Part shown: piece after piece, positions 30,942-38,373 of the stretch | Layout: every line of letters starts with the position of its first letter | How positions within the stretch are numbered: position 1 is the first letter of the stretch | Origin: CAYLNK01 sp964384675 | GTDB lineage: Bacteria; Acidobacteriota; Thermoanaerobaculia; UBA5066 | Reading direction: 5' to 3' | DNA: 38,373 bases | Assembly: GCA_964384675.1 (NCBI GenBank) | Contig: CAYLNK010000021.1 | Coordinates: forward strand, 1-38,373 | The notes under the pieces: model-generated | The model's input: the letters and a program-made list of their open reading frames with translations, nothing else | Databases searched by the model: none | What the model was told of the DNA's origin: nothing | Program-made: the position numbers and the translations under genes

Positions 30942-31789
30942 CCGCGCCGGTGCCGCTGCGCCGCGTCCAGGAGGCCTTCTGGGACCTGATCGCGGCGCCC
31001 GAGGGGGTCCGGCCGGGCCTGACCTCGCTCGAGGCGGAGGGGGCGCTGGCGCCTTCCGACGTCGAGGCGTGGTTCCTGGGGGACGAGCGGGCGGACGCCC
31101 TCTCGCGCCTCGACATCTACGCGTCGATGTACTTCTACCGGCTGAAGGACGCGCTGGCGGAGGACTTCCCGAACCTCGTCGCCCATCTCGGCCACGATCG
31201 ATGGCATGACCTCGTCACCGACTTCCTGCTGGCCCACCCGTCGACGCGGCCGTCGCTTCGCTGGGTCGGCGAGCCGCTGCCCGGCTACCTCGCGTCCCAT
31301 CCGCTCTCCGGTCCCCATCCCTACGTCCCGGATCTCGCCGCGCTCGAGTGGGCGCGCAGCGACGTCTTCCAGCAGCTCGACGCTCCGCCCGTGGACCGGG
31401 CCGCGCTCGGGGCCGTCCCCCCCGAGGCGTGGGCGGACCTGACGCTCCTCCCGATCCCGGCGCTCCACGTGGTGCGCAGCCGGTGGAACGTGGCGGCGCT
31501 CTGGCGGCGGCTCGAGGACGGCGAGACGGTCGAGCCCGGCTCGGTCGAGGCCCGCGATCAGGCGATCCTCGTCTGGCGCCAGGAGCTGACGGCCCGGCAC
31601 CGCTCCCTCGACGAGGACGAAGCGCGGGCGCTCGACGCGCTCGTCACCCGCCGGACGTTCGCCGAGGTGTGCGAGGCGATCGCCGGGGACGACGGTGACG
31701 TCGAGGCCGCGGCGGCCAGCGCCGCCGGCTTCCTGGGGAACTGGCTCGAGGAGGAGCTCGTGGCGGGCTTCGCGGCTCCGGGAATCTGA
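30938..31789 (+). CDS. bufC: DUF2063 (HvfC/BufC) bufferin maturation partner
   Basis: 283 aa. The N-terminal DUF2063 domain (about 5-95: LRRVQEAFWDLIAAPEG, LDIYASMYFYRLKDALAEDFPNL) is followed by a C-terminal region with WRQELTARHRSLDEDEARAL typical of this family. The partner is thought to recognise the precursor leader and bring it to the DUF692 enzyme. GTG at 30938 overlaps the bufB stop, so the two are coupled. Confidence 0.9.
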   Translation: MTAPVPLRRVQEAFWDLIAAPEGVRPGLTSLEAEGALAPSDVEAWFLGDERADALSRLDIYASMYFYRLKDALAEDFPNLVAHLGHDRWHDLVTDFLLAHPSTRPSLRWVGEPLPGYLASHPLSGPHPYVPDLAALEWARSDVFQQLDAPPVDRAALGAVPPEAWADLTLLPIPALHVVRSRWNVAALWRRLEDGETVEPGSVEARDQAILVWRQELTARHRSLDEDEARALDALVTRRTFAEVCEAIAGDDGDVEAAAASAAGFLGNWLEEELVAGFAAPGI

Positions 31790-31803
31790 GCGGGCCGAAC
31801 GCC

Positions 31804-31809
31804 TATCAT
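31804..31809 (+). promoter_or_regulatory. Candidate -10 element for leaderless CPBP transcript
   Basis: TATCAT followed after exactly 9 nt by the GTG at 31819, in the 29-bp gap after bufC. The segment ACGCCTATCATTC also occurs on the minus strand before the GH15 gene. No -35 is evident. Confidence 0.4.
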
Positions 31810-31818
31810 TCGGCGGCC

Positions 31819-34800
31819 GTGACGACCGTCCCGCTCGACCGACGCGATCGCCGCTTCATCGTCCTCTGCCTCCTCGTGATCGTCGTGGGAGGCGCCGTCG
31901 GGTGGGCGGGCTTCTCCCGCGCCTTCCCCGAGGCCTCGATCGACTTCCGGGTGACGCGCGAGGACGCGATCGGCGTGGGGGCCGCGGCGCTGAAAGCGCG
32001 TGGCTTCGACCTCACCGGATTCCGGCCGCTCGTCGTCTTCGACCACGACGACGAGGCGAAGGTCTTCCTCGAGCGGACCCTCGGGCTCGCCAAGGCGAGC
32101 CCCCTCTTCGGGAAGACGGTGCCGGTGTGGCGCTGGTCGATCCGCTGGGTGCGCCCGCTCGACAAGACCGAGTTCCGGGCGTACGTCTCGCCGGGGGGCG
32201 ATCTGATCGCCTTCCGCCGGGTGCTGCCCGAGAAGGAGCCGGCACCGGATCCGGGCGACGACGGCGCGCGCCGCCTGGCCGGGGAGGCGCTCGCGTCGAC
32301 CCGCGGCCTCGCCGTCGACGCCCTGCGCTTCATCGACCTGACGACCGAGAAGCGGCCGGCCCGGGTCGATCGCACGTTCGTCTGGGAGTCGGAGAGCATC
32401 CGGTTCGGGGACGCCGCGCTGCGATACCTCGTCGAGCTGCAGGGGGACCGGGTGTCTCGCTCGTCCGTCTACCTGGAGGTCCCGGAACGGTGGCGGAAGG
32501 AGTACGACCTTCTCCGCTCCAAGAACGAGGCCGCGGGCGCCGTCGCGACGTTCGGGCTGATCCTGACCTTCGGCGCGATGCTGGTCGTCCTCTTCGAGCG
32601 GATCCGCCGCCGCGACGTGAAGTGGCGCTGGGCCGCCGGCTTCGGGATCGCCGGCGCGGCGCTGCAGCTCCTGTCGTCGCTGAACGAGCTGCCGCTCGCG
32701 CTCCACGATTACGTCACGTCGGAGTCGTGGGGGGGCTTCGTCGCCAAGCAGGTGCTGGTCGGCGTCGGCGGGGCGATCGCGCTGGGTCTGGTCCTGGTGC
32801 TGTTCGTGGGCTCGGGCGAGCCGCTCTATCGCGAGGCCTACCGCGAGAAGCCCGCGCTCGGGCTGATCCTGTCGCGCCAGGGCCTCCGCTCGAAGCGCTT
32901 CTTCCGGGGACTGCTCCTCGGCTACGCCCTCGTGGCCGCGTTCGTCGCCTACCAGGTCGTCTTCTACCTGGCCGCGGAGAGGCTCGGGGCGTGGGCCCCG
33001 GCCGACGTGCCGTACTCGAACCTGCTCGGGACGCGCTTCCCGTGGCTCGCGGTGCTCCTGATGGGATTCATGCCCGCCACGACCGAGGAGTTCTCCTCGC
33101 GGATGTTCTCGATCCCCTTCTTCCAGCGGTTCCTGCCGCGCTGGGCGGCGGTCGTGGTGCCGGCGTTCATCTGGGGCTTCGCGCACGCGGCGTACCCGAA
33201 CCAGCCCTTCTTCATCCGGGGCGTGGAGGTGGGCCTCGCCGGCGTCGCGGTGGGGATCGTCCTCCTGAAGGTCGACCTCTTCCCGCTCCTGGTCTGGCAC
33301 TTCACGATCGACGCCCTCTACACGTCTCTCCTCCTCCTGCGCTCCTCGAACGGCTACTTCGTCGTGTCCGGCACGCTCGCGGCCGGCAGCCTCCTGCTGC
33401 CGCTGGTGGCCTCGATCGCGCTCTACCTCCGGCACGGCGGCTTCCTCCCGGACGAGCCGCTCTCGAACGGCGCGGTCGGATCCGCGCCGGCTCCGGTCCC
33501 GGTGGCGAGCGCGGAGCCGGCGGACTTCCGGGCGCCGGCCCCTCTCGACCTCCGGCGTGTCGCCGCCCTCGGCCTCCTCGCCGTGGTCCTCCTCGCGACG
33601 TCCCGCTTCCTCCTGCCGCGCCCGGCGGCGCCCGAGGGCCCGGCCTTCCGGATCGACCGGAGCGCGGCCCGGCGGATGGCGGACGACTTCGTGAGGCTTT
33701 CGGGCGACGATCCGTCGCTCTATCTGGCGGTGCCCCGGGCCGGGACGGTCCTGCCGGCGCTCGAGGACGCCGCCGACACCGGGGCCGAGCTCGTGCCGTA
33801 CCGCTGGTCCGACGCGGCGGAGCGCTGGCTGCTGGCTCACGGCGGAATCCCTCTCCTTTCCCGCTGGGCCGGGCCGATCCTCCCCGGCGCGGTCTGGCAG
33901 GTGCGCTACGTGAGACCGCTCGAGAAGCGCTCCTGGTGGGTCGTGCTGGACGGTGCGAACGGGCGCGTGCTGGGATTCAAGAGGACGGTGCCGGAGGAGG
34001 ATCCCGGCGCGAGCCTCGACGACGCGGCGGCCCACGCGCTCGTCGAGACGGCGCTGCGCGGGCTGAGCCTCGACCCGTCCCGGCTCGCGCTGGTCTCGTC
34101 CAAGGCGGAGACGCGGAAGGCCCGGCGCGATCACCGGCTGGTCTTCGAGTCGGCGGGCGACGCCGTGGGCGAGGCACGCCGCCGCGTCGTCGTGGAGCTG
34201 GCGGGCGAGAAGCCCGTCCTCGTGGCGACCGCGCTGAAGATCCCCGAGGAGTGGGTGCGGGCGCGCGAGAAGTCGACGCCCGCCACCTACGTCGCGCTCG
34301 CCTGGAAGATCGCCGGGATCGGGTCCCTCGCCGGGCTCCTCGTGATGGAGCTCGTGAAGCTGGTCCGGCATCGCGAGGTGCCGTGGCGGCGTCTCCTGGG
34401 TCCCGCGGGGCTCCTGACCGTGCCGGCGGCGCTGAAGAACGTCGCCGCTCTCCCGCTCGTCCTCTCGGCCTATCCCGAGAGCGTGCCCGTCTCGCTCGGG
34501 ATCTTCTCGGTCTCGGTCTCGATCGCGCTCCTCGTGGGACTCCTCGGCTCGTTCGCGTTCGCGCTGCTCGTCCTCGCGTTCGTGCACGCCGTGCGCCCGG
34601 ACGCGCGGGGGGCGTTCCGGCGCGGCGCGACGTCCGGTCCGCGCGCTCTCCTGGCGGCCGGCCTGACCCTCCTCCTCCTCGTGGCGATCCGGGCCTTCGA
34701 CGGCAGCCTCTCGGCCGCCTGGCCGCTCGAGTCGGGCGTGGGCCTCTTCCGGGTGCCCGAGGGGATCGAGACGCTCCTGCCGCTCGCGGACGTCCTGGAT

Positions 34801-35202
34801 TCCGTGACGAGACGCCTCCTCCTCCTCGCCGGCGTGGCGTCCCTGGGCGCGCTGGCGCTCCGCGATCTCCTCCGTCCGCTCGCGAGCCGGATCGCCACGC
34901 CGCTCCTCCTGGTGGGTCTCTTCGTCCCGACCGGGGCGCGCAGCGCCGCCGACGTGCTGGTCGGCCCGCTCGGGTCGCTCCTCGGGGCCGTGGCTCTGAT
35001 CGCGGCGCTGGCGGTGCTCCTCGGGGACGACCCGCGCGCTTACCTCTTCGCCGCGGTGTTCCTCGGGGCCGGCCGGGCCGCCCTGGAGCTCGTGGCCAGC
35101 GGCGTGACGCCGTGGGTCTGGAACGGCGTCGCGCTCCTGGTGGGGCTGGGCGCGCTCGTCGCCTGGAGAGGTCTCGACCGTCCCCGCGAGTCAGCCCGCT
35201 AG
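31819..35202 (+). CDS. Large CPBP-family intramembrane protease-like protein, internally duplicated
   Basis: 1127 aa. Each half has a TM segment, a PepSY-like extracytoplasmic domain and a multi-TM core. The first core contains the CPBP motifs: E423-E424 and R428 (TEEFSSRMF), H456 (FIWGFAHAAY) and H494 (LVWHFTIDALY), so that half is probably an active Abi/CaaX-type membrane protease. The second half (from about 590) repeats the soluble domain (VRYVRPLEK, FKRTVPEEDP, KIPEEWVR match VRPLDK, FRRVLPEKEP, VPERWRK of the first) but its membrane core shows no EExxxR motif. GTG start at 31819; no Shine-Dalgarno. Stop overlaps that of the SWIM-like gene on the other strand. Substrate unknown. Confidence 0.85.
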   Translation: MTTVPLDRRDRRFIVLCLLVIVVGGAVGWAGFSRAFPEASIDFRVTREDAIGVGAAALKARGFDLTGFRPLVVFDHDDEAKVFLERTLGLAKASPLFGKTVPVWRWSIRWVRPLDKTEFRAYVSPGGDLIAFRRVLPEKEPAPDPGDDGARRLAGEALASTRGLAVDALRFIDLTTEKRPARVDRTFVWESESIRFGDAALRYLVELQGDRVSRSSVYLEVPERWRKEYDLLRSKNEAAGAVATFGLILTFGAMLVVLFERIRRRDVKWRWAAGFGIAGAALQLLSSLNELPLALHDYVTSESWGGFVAKQVLVGVGGAIALGLVLVLFVGSGEPLYREAYREKPALGLILSRQGLRSKRFFRGLLLGYALVAAFVAYQVVFYLAAERLGAWAPADVPYSNLLGTRFPWLAVLLMGFMPATTEEFSSRMFSIPFFQRFLPRWAAVVVPAFIWGFAHAAYPNQPFFIRGVEVGLAGVAVGIVLLKVDLFPLLVWHFTIDALYTSLLLLRSSNGYFVVSGTLAAGSLLLPLVASIALYLRHGGFLPDEPLSNGAVGSAPAPVPVASAEPADFRAPAPLDLRRVAALGLLAVVLLATSRFLLPRPAAPEGPAFRIDRSAARRMADDFVRLSGDDPSLYLAVPRAGTVLPALEDAADTGAELVPYRWSDAAERWLLAHGGIPLLSRWAGPILPGAVWQVRYVRPLEKRSWWVVLDGANGRVLGFKRTVPEEDPGASLDDAAAHALVETALRGLSLDPSRLALVSSKAETRKARRDHRLVFESAGDAVGEARRRVVVELAGEKPVLVATALKIPEEWVRAREKSTPATYVALAWKIAGIGSLAGLLVMELVKLVRHREVPWRRLLGPAGLLTVPAALKNVAALPLVLSAYPESVPVSLGIFSVSVSIALLVGLLGSFAFALLVLAFVHAVRPDARGAFRRGATSGPRALLAAGLTLLLLVAIRAFDGSLSAAWPLESGVGLFRVPEGIETLLPLADVLDSVTRRLLLLAGVASLGALALRDLLRPLASRIATPLLLVGLFVPTGARSAADVLVGPLGSLLGAVALIAALAVLLGDDPRAYLFAAVFLGAGRAALELVASGVTPWVWNGVALLVGLGALVAWRGLDRPRESAR

Positions 35203-36014
35203 CGGGTCCGCGGGAGGCGCCGCCACTCCCACTCCTCGAGCCTCTCGGCGGCGCCCAGCCCGATCGCCCGGTGCAGATCGGTCAGGAGGCGCGCCGCTTC
35301 CGGGTCGTGGAGGGGCGCGGGCCCGAGGCGGTGCAGCACGGCCTCCGGGTGCTCGGGCGGCGTGAACGTCGCCCGGAGCGGCTCGACGGGAGAGAGCGGC
35401 TTGAAGAAGAGCTCGGGGCGGACGTCGGGCAGCGGCTCGAGGCGCGCCAGGACCGGTGCGCCCCGGTCCGTGCCGGGGCGCCGGCGCGAGGCGCGGTAGC
35501 GCTTCAGCGCGAGGAGCACCGCGTCGCGCGGGACACCGCGCAGGAGGAAGAGGACGAACGGGTCCTGGTCGATCTCGAGGAGGATCCGCGCGTGCACGGA
35601 CGCGGCGTGCTCGCAGCGCCCGCCCGGGTCGCGGTCGCATTCCACCTGGAGCGCGGCGGCCTCCGGGAAGAGCGCCTGTCCCGCGTCCGCGAACGCCGCG
35701 TCGGTCTCTTCCGGGAGCCGGCCGGAGAGCAGGCTCGCCGCGAAGCTGGCTTTCTTGGCCATCGCGCGGAGCGCCTTCTCGACGGTGCGGGCCGGCAGCG
35801 GCTCGAGCGTGAGGCTGACCACAGCCGGCTCTCCCTCCGCCGACCGGATCACGCCGCGCGCCTCCGAGGGGAGGAGGTCCCACTTGAGGATCTGGCGGGC
35901 TCGCTTGGAGACGAGGACCTCCTCGGTCCAGCCGAGCGAACCGAGGAGCCCGAGCCACCGCTCGCCCCACCAGGTCGCGGGGCGCTTCACCGCCGGTACC
36001 GCCGGACGCGTCAT
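35199..36014 (-). CDS. SWIM-zinc-finger-like protein, SNF2 partner
   Basis: 271 aa. The central segment VECDRDPGGRCEHAASVHA resembles a SWIM finger (CxCxnCxH) with the first Cys replaced by Val. Upstream lies TWWGERWLGLLG, typical of bacterial SWIM proteins next to SNF2 helicases. SWIM domains bind DNA or proteins. The ATG at 36014 overlaps the SNF2 stop, so both are coupled. The stop shares CTAG with the CPBP gene. Confidence 0.8.
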   Translation of the reverse strand: MTRPAVPAVKRPATWWGERWLGLLGSLGWTEEVLVSKRARQILKWDLLPSEARGVIRSAEGEPAVVSLTLEPLPARTVEKALRAMAKKASFAASLLSGRLPEETDAAFADAGQALFPEAAALQVECDRDPGGRCEHAASVHARILLEIDQDPFVLFLLRGVPRDAVLLALKRYRASRRRPGTDRGAPVLARLEPLPDVRPELFFKPLSPVEPLRATFTPPEHPEAVLHRLGPAPLHDPEAARLLTDLHRAIGLGAAERLEEWEWRRLPRTR

Positions 36015-38373
36015 CGCCCTTCCCCTTCCACGGCGTCGCGCGAGAGCGCCACGAGATGCGCCAGCTCGTCGTCGGTGAGGTTCGCGATCCACTCCTCGCC
36101 GGCGCCGACGATCGTCCTGGCGAGCGACTTCTTCTCCTCGATCATCTCGTCGATCCGCTCCTCGAGGGTCCCGCGGCAGACGAACTTGTGGACCTGGACG
36201 TGGCGCTGCTGGCCGAGGCGGTGGGCGCGGTCGGTCGCCTGGTCCTCGACCGCCGGGTTCCACCACCGGTCGAAGTGGAAGATGTGCGAGGCGCGGGTCA
36301 GGTTGAGCCCGCTGCCGCCCGCGCGGAGCGAGAGCACGAAGAACGGAGGCGCGTCCTCGTCCTCCTGGAAGCGGCGCACCATCTCGTCCCGGGCCTTGCG
36401 CGGGACGCCGCCGTGGAGGAACAGGACCTCGGTCCCGAAGCGCTCCTTCATCGACGAGACGAGGTGGTGCCCCATCTCGGCGAACTGCGTGAAGATGAGG
36501 GCCGGGTTCTTCTCGGCGAGCGTCTCCTCGAGCATCTCGAGAAGGCGCATCAGCTTGCCGGAACGGCCGTCCAGACGGCTCCCGTCGCCGAGGAAGTGGG
36601 CGGGGTGGTTGCAGATCTGCTTGAGGCGCAGGAGGAGCAGCAGCACCTTGGCCCGCCGGCTCCGTCCGCTGGCGCGCCCGATCCCGGAGAGGAGCGCCTT
36701 CGTGGTGGCGCGATAGAGGGTGGCCTGCTCGCGGGTGAGCCCGACCCATTCCTTGGTCTCGATCTTCTCGGGGAGGTCCGGCGCGATCGTCGGATCGCTC
36801 TTGCTGCGCCGCAGGAGGAACGGCGCGGTGATGCGTCGCAGGCGCTCGGCGGCCAGCTTGTCGCGATGCCGCTCGATCGGCACCGAGAACTCGGAGCGGA
36901 ACGCCTCGTCGGTCCCGAGGAGCCCGGGGTGGAGGAAGTCGAAGATCGCCTTCAGCTCCGACAGACGGTTCTCGACCGGCGTGCCGGTCAGCGCGGCGCG
37001 CCGCCTCGCCTTGAAGGAGCGGACCGCCCGCGACTGAGCCGCGGCCGGGTTCTTGACGTTCTGGGCCTCGTCGAGCGCCACGTACTCCCACTCGACCGAG
37101 CCGAGGAGCGCCCGGTCCCGGTGCGCGAGCGCGTACGTCGTGACGAGGAGGTCGACCTCGGTGAGGAGCTCGTGGAGCGATTCGCCGCTGGCGCGGTCGG
37201 GCCCGTGGTGCACGGCCACGACGAGGGAGGGCGCGAACCGCGCGGCCTCCTTGCGCCAGCTCTCGGCCACGGACGTCGGGCAGACGAGGAGCGACGGGCG
37301 GAGCGACTCGCCCACCTCGCGGGCGTGGAGGAGCGTGGCGAGGAACTGGACCGTCTTCCCCAGGCCCATGTCGTCGGCGAGGCACGCCCCGAGACCGCGC
37401 GAGGTGAGAAAGCGGAGCCATCCGACGCCGCGGATCTGGTACGGGCGAAGGGTCCCGACCAGGCCGCTGGGCGTCTCCACGGCCAGGATCTCCTCGCGCA
37501 CCGCCTCGGGCGAGAGGAGACCTCCCAGCCAGCCGTCCGCCTCGATCGACTCGATCGGATATCCCGTGGTCCCCGCGTCGAGCCCGCCGGCGAGCCTCAG
37601 GAAGTCGCCCAGCGTCGTGCGGCCGCCCGGTCTGCGGTCGAAGAGCTGGAGGGTCCGCTCGACGCTTCCGCGATCGAGGAGCACCCACTCGCCTCGAACG
37701 GAGACGAGCGGGATCTTCTTGGCGGCCAGCTCCTCGAACTCGGCGGGCGAGAGGACGGCGTCGCCGAGGCTGACCTTCCAGTCGAACTCGACGAGAGTCG
37801 CCAGGCCGAAGCGGGTGACCGCGAGCCCGGCCGGGGCGGCGGCACGAGCCTCGAGGCGCACGCCCACCCGGGTCAGGGTGCCGCCCGCCGGGAGGTAGAC
37901 GGCGACACCGGATTCCGAGAGGAGCGGGGCCTCCTCGGTGAGGAAGCGGTGCGCCTCCTCGAGAGACAGCTCGGCCCCCACCGGGTGGCTCTCGGCGAGG
38001 CTCCGGGTCACGGAGGGGGAGATCGCCGCCGCCGCGCCGAGCCGCGCCAGGAGCGTCTCCTCCGGGTTCGAGAACGGACGGCCGAAAGAACGGGAGGCGG
38101 GTTCGGCGGCGCTCCAGATCTCGTCGGCGGGGAGCTGGTGCGATGGGTCGTCCGCCGGCTCGAGGTGGTACGCGAGGTGCCATTCGGGCGGGTCGGCGGC
38201 GGGCGCCGGTGGTGAGAGCCGGATCCCGAGGCGCAGCGCCCCCTCCGGAAGCGTCTCGAAGACCGGCTGGGTCCAGCCCGCGAGGCCCGCGCGCAGCTCT
38301 TCCGCCGTTCCGGCCTCGTCGGCGCCGACGTGCGGCACCGCGGCGTCGACCTGCGCGAGCGACGCCACGAGCC
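36011..38373 (-). CDS. SNF2/DEAD-like helicase (5' end outside window)
   Basis: At least 785 aa; the frame is open to the window edge and GTG at 38368 is only a possible start. An N-terminal variable region (about 1-310) is followed by the SNF2 ATPase: motif I ADDMGLGKT, Ia LLVCPTSVAESW, II DEAQ, III LTGTPVENR, then the helicase C-terminal lobe with IFTQF, LHGGVPRKARDEMV, SLRAGGSGLNLT and QATDRAHRLGQ. Such proteins translocate on duplex DNA to remodel bound proteins. It is the upstream partner of the SWIM-like gene. Its role, for example repair, transcription or defence, cannot be told from the sequence. Confidence 0.94.
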   Translation of the reverse strand, partial: LVASLAQVDAAVPHVGADEAGTAEELRAGLAGWTQPVFETLPEGALRLGIRLSPPAPAADPPEWHLAYHLEPADDPSHQLPADEIWSAAEPASRSFGRPFSNPEETLLARLGAAAAISPSVTRSLAESHPVGAELSLEEAHRFLTEEAPLLSESGVAVYLPAGGTLTRVGVRLEARAAAPAGLAVTRFGLATLVEFDWKVSLGDAVLSPAEFEELAAKKIPLVSVRGEWVLLDRGSVERTLQLFDRRPGGRTTLGDFLRLAGGLDAGTTGYPIESIEADGWLGGLLSPEAVREEILAVETPSGLVGTLRPYQIRGVGWLRFLTSRGLGACLADDMGLGKTVQFLATLLHAREVGESLRPSLLVCPTSVAESWRKEAARFAPSLVVAVHHGPDRASGESLHELLTEVDLLVTTYALAHRDRALLGSVEWEYVALDEAQNVKNPAAAQSRAVRSFKARRRAALTGTPVENRLSELKAIFDFLHPGLLGTDEAFRSEFSVPIERHRDKLAAERLRRITAPFLLRRSKSDPTIAPDLPEKIETKEWVGLTREQATLYRATTKALLSGIGRASGRSRRAKVLLLLLRLKQICNHPAHFLGDGSRLDGRSGKLMRLLEMLEETLAEKNPALIFTQFAEMGHHLVSSMKERFGTEVLFLHGGVPRKARDEMVRRFQEDEDAPPFFVLSLRAGGSGLNLTRASHIFHFDRWWNPAVEDQATDRAHRLGQQRHVQVHKFVCRGTLEERIDEMIEEKKSLARTIVGAGEEWIANLTDDELAHLVALSRDAVEGEGR

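Noticed and set aside
31558..34587. Very long open frame antisense to the CPBP gene (about 1000 codons), and similar long frames opposite or out of phase with other genes
   Set aside because: At about 70% GC, shadow frames stay open. The products are Arg/Glu/Asp-rich without domains, and the opposite strand holds the clear motifs.

Overview
The window is about 38 kb of very GC-rich (roughly 70%), densely packed bacterial DNA with one 100-N scaffold gap, so it probably comes from a draft or metagenome-assembled genome. Gene content, codon bias, the TPR-GAF-sigma54 regulator, a cysteine-poor DksA and many 4-bp ATGA/GTGA overlaps fit a deep-branching heterotroph such as Acidobacteriota (Thermoanaerobaculia-like). 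Myxococcota or a relative cannot be excluded. No tRNA, rRNA, CRISPR, phage or IS genes were seen.

Layout. (1) 1-6040: the 3' part of a TPR-GAF-AAA+-Fis sigma54 activator converges on a secreted PHP-type (CehA/McbA-like) protein with Ig-like repeats. A small ORF lies upstream of the latter, behind a near-consensus sigma54 promoter and an array of GGTCA/TGACC half-sites. (2) 6038-16572: a GH15 glucoamylase-like gene diverges from a pentose phosphate operon, tal-tkt-gnd-zwf-pgl-glk-fbp. Together these could take alpha-glucan to glucose, to glucose 6-phosphate, and round a cyclic NADPH-producing pathway. (3) 16573-17009: gene-free, hairpin-rich DNA. (4) 17010-21579: redox block. ahpC and trxB face a rubrerythrin / GlpC-like Fe-S / DUF3501 cluster across a compact bidirectional promoter in which each spacer contains a PerR/Fur-like palindrome. 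A structured element of about 395 bp with 32-bp terminal inverted repeats separates the Fe-S gene from DUF3501. (5) 21601-28528: sixA, rplU-rpmA-obgE-nadD-rsfS, a sensorless sigma54 AAA+ protein with an altered Walker B, rlmH, a DksA-like protein and holA. (6) 28525-31789: a GDP-fucose-synthase-like gene, then a bufferin-type RiPP operon: BufA precursor, DUF692/MNIO maturase and DUF2063 partner, with a terminator-attenuator after the precursor. (7) 31819-38373: a large duplicated CPBP membrane protein converges stop-to-stop on a SWIM-like gene and a SNF2 helicase that runs off the window.

The points most worth a second look are the sigma54 promoter/activator-site array next to an activator gene, the two-box peroxide-type divergent promoter and the rubrerythrin/Fe-S/DUF3501 cluster it serves, the inverted-repeat element inside that cluster, the bufferin operon, the activator lacking the Walker B glutamate, the dual-coding nadD/rsfS overlap, and the internally duplicated CPBP protein. 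All functions are read from sequence motifs by eye; no database search was run.
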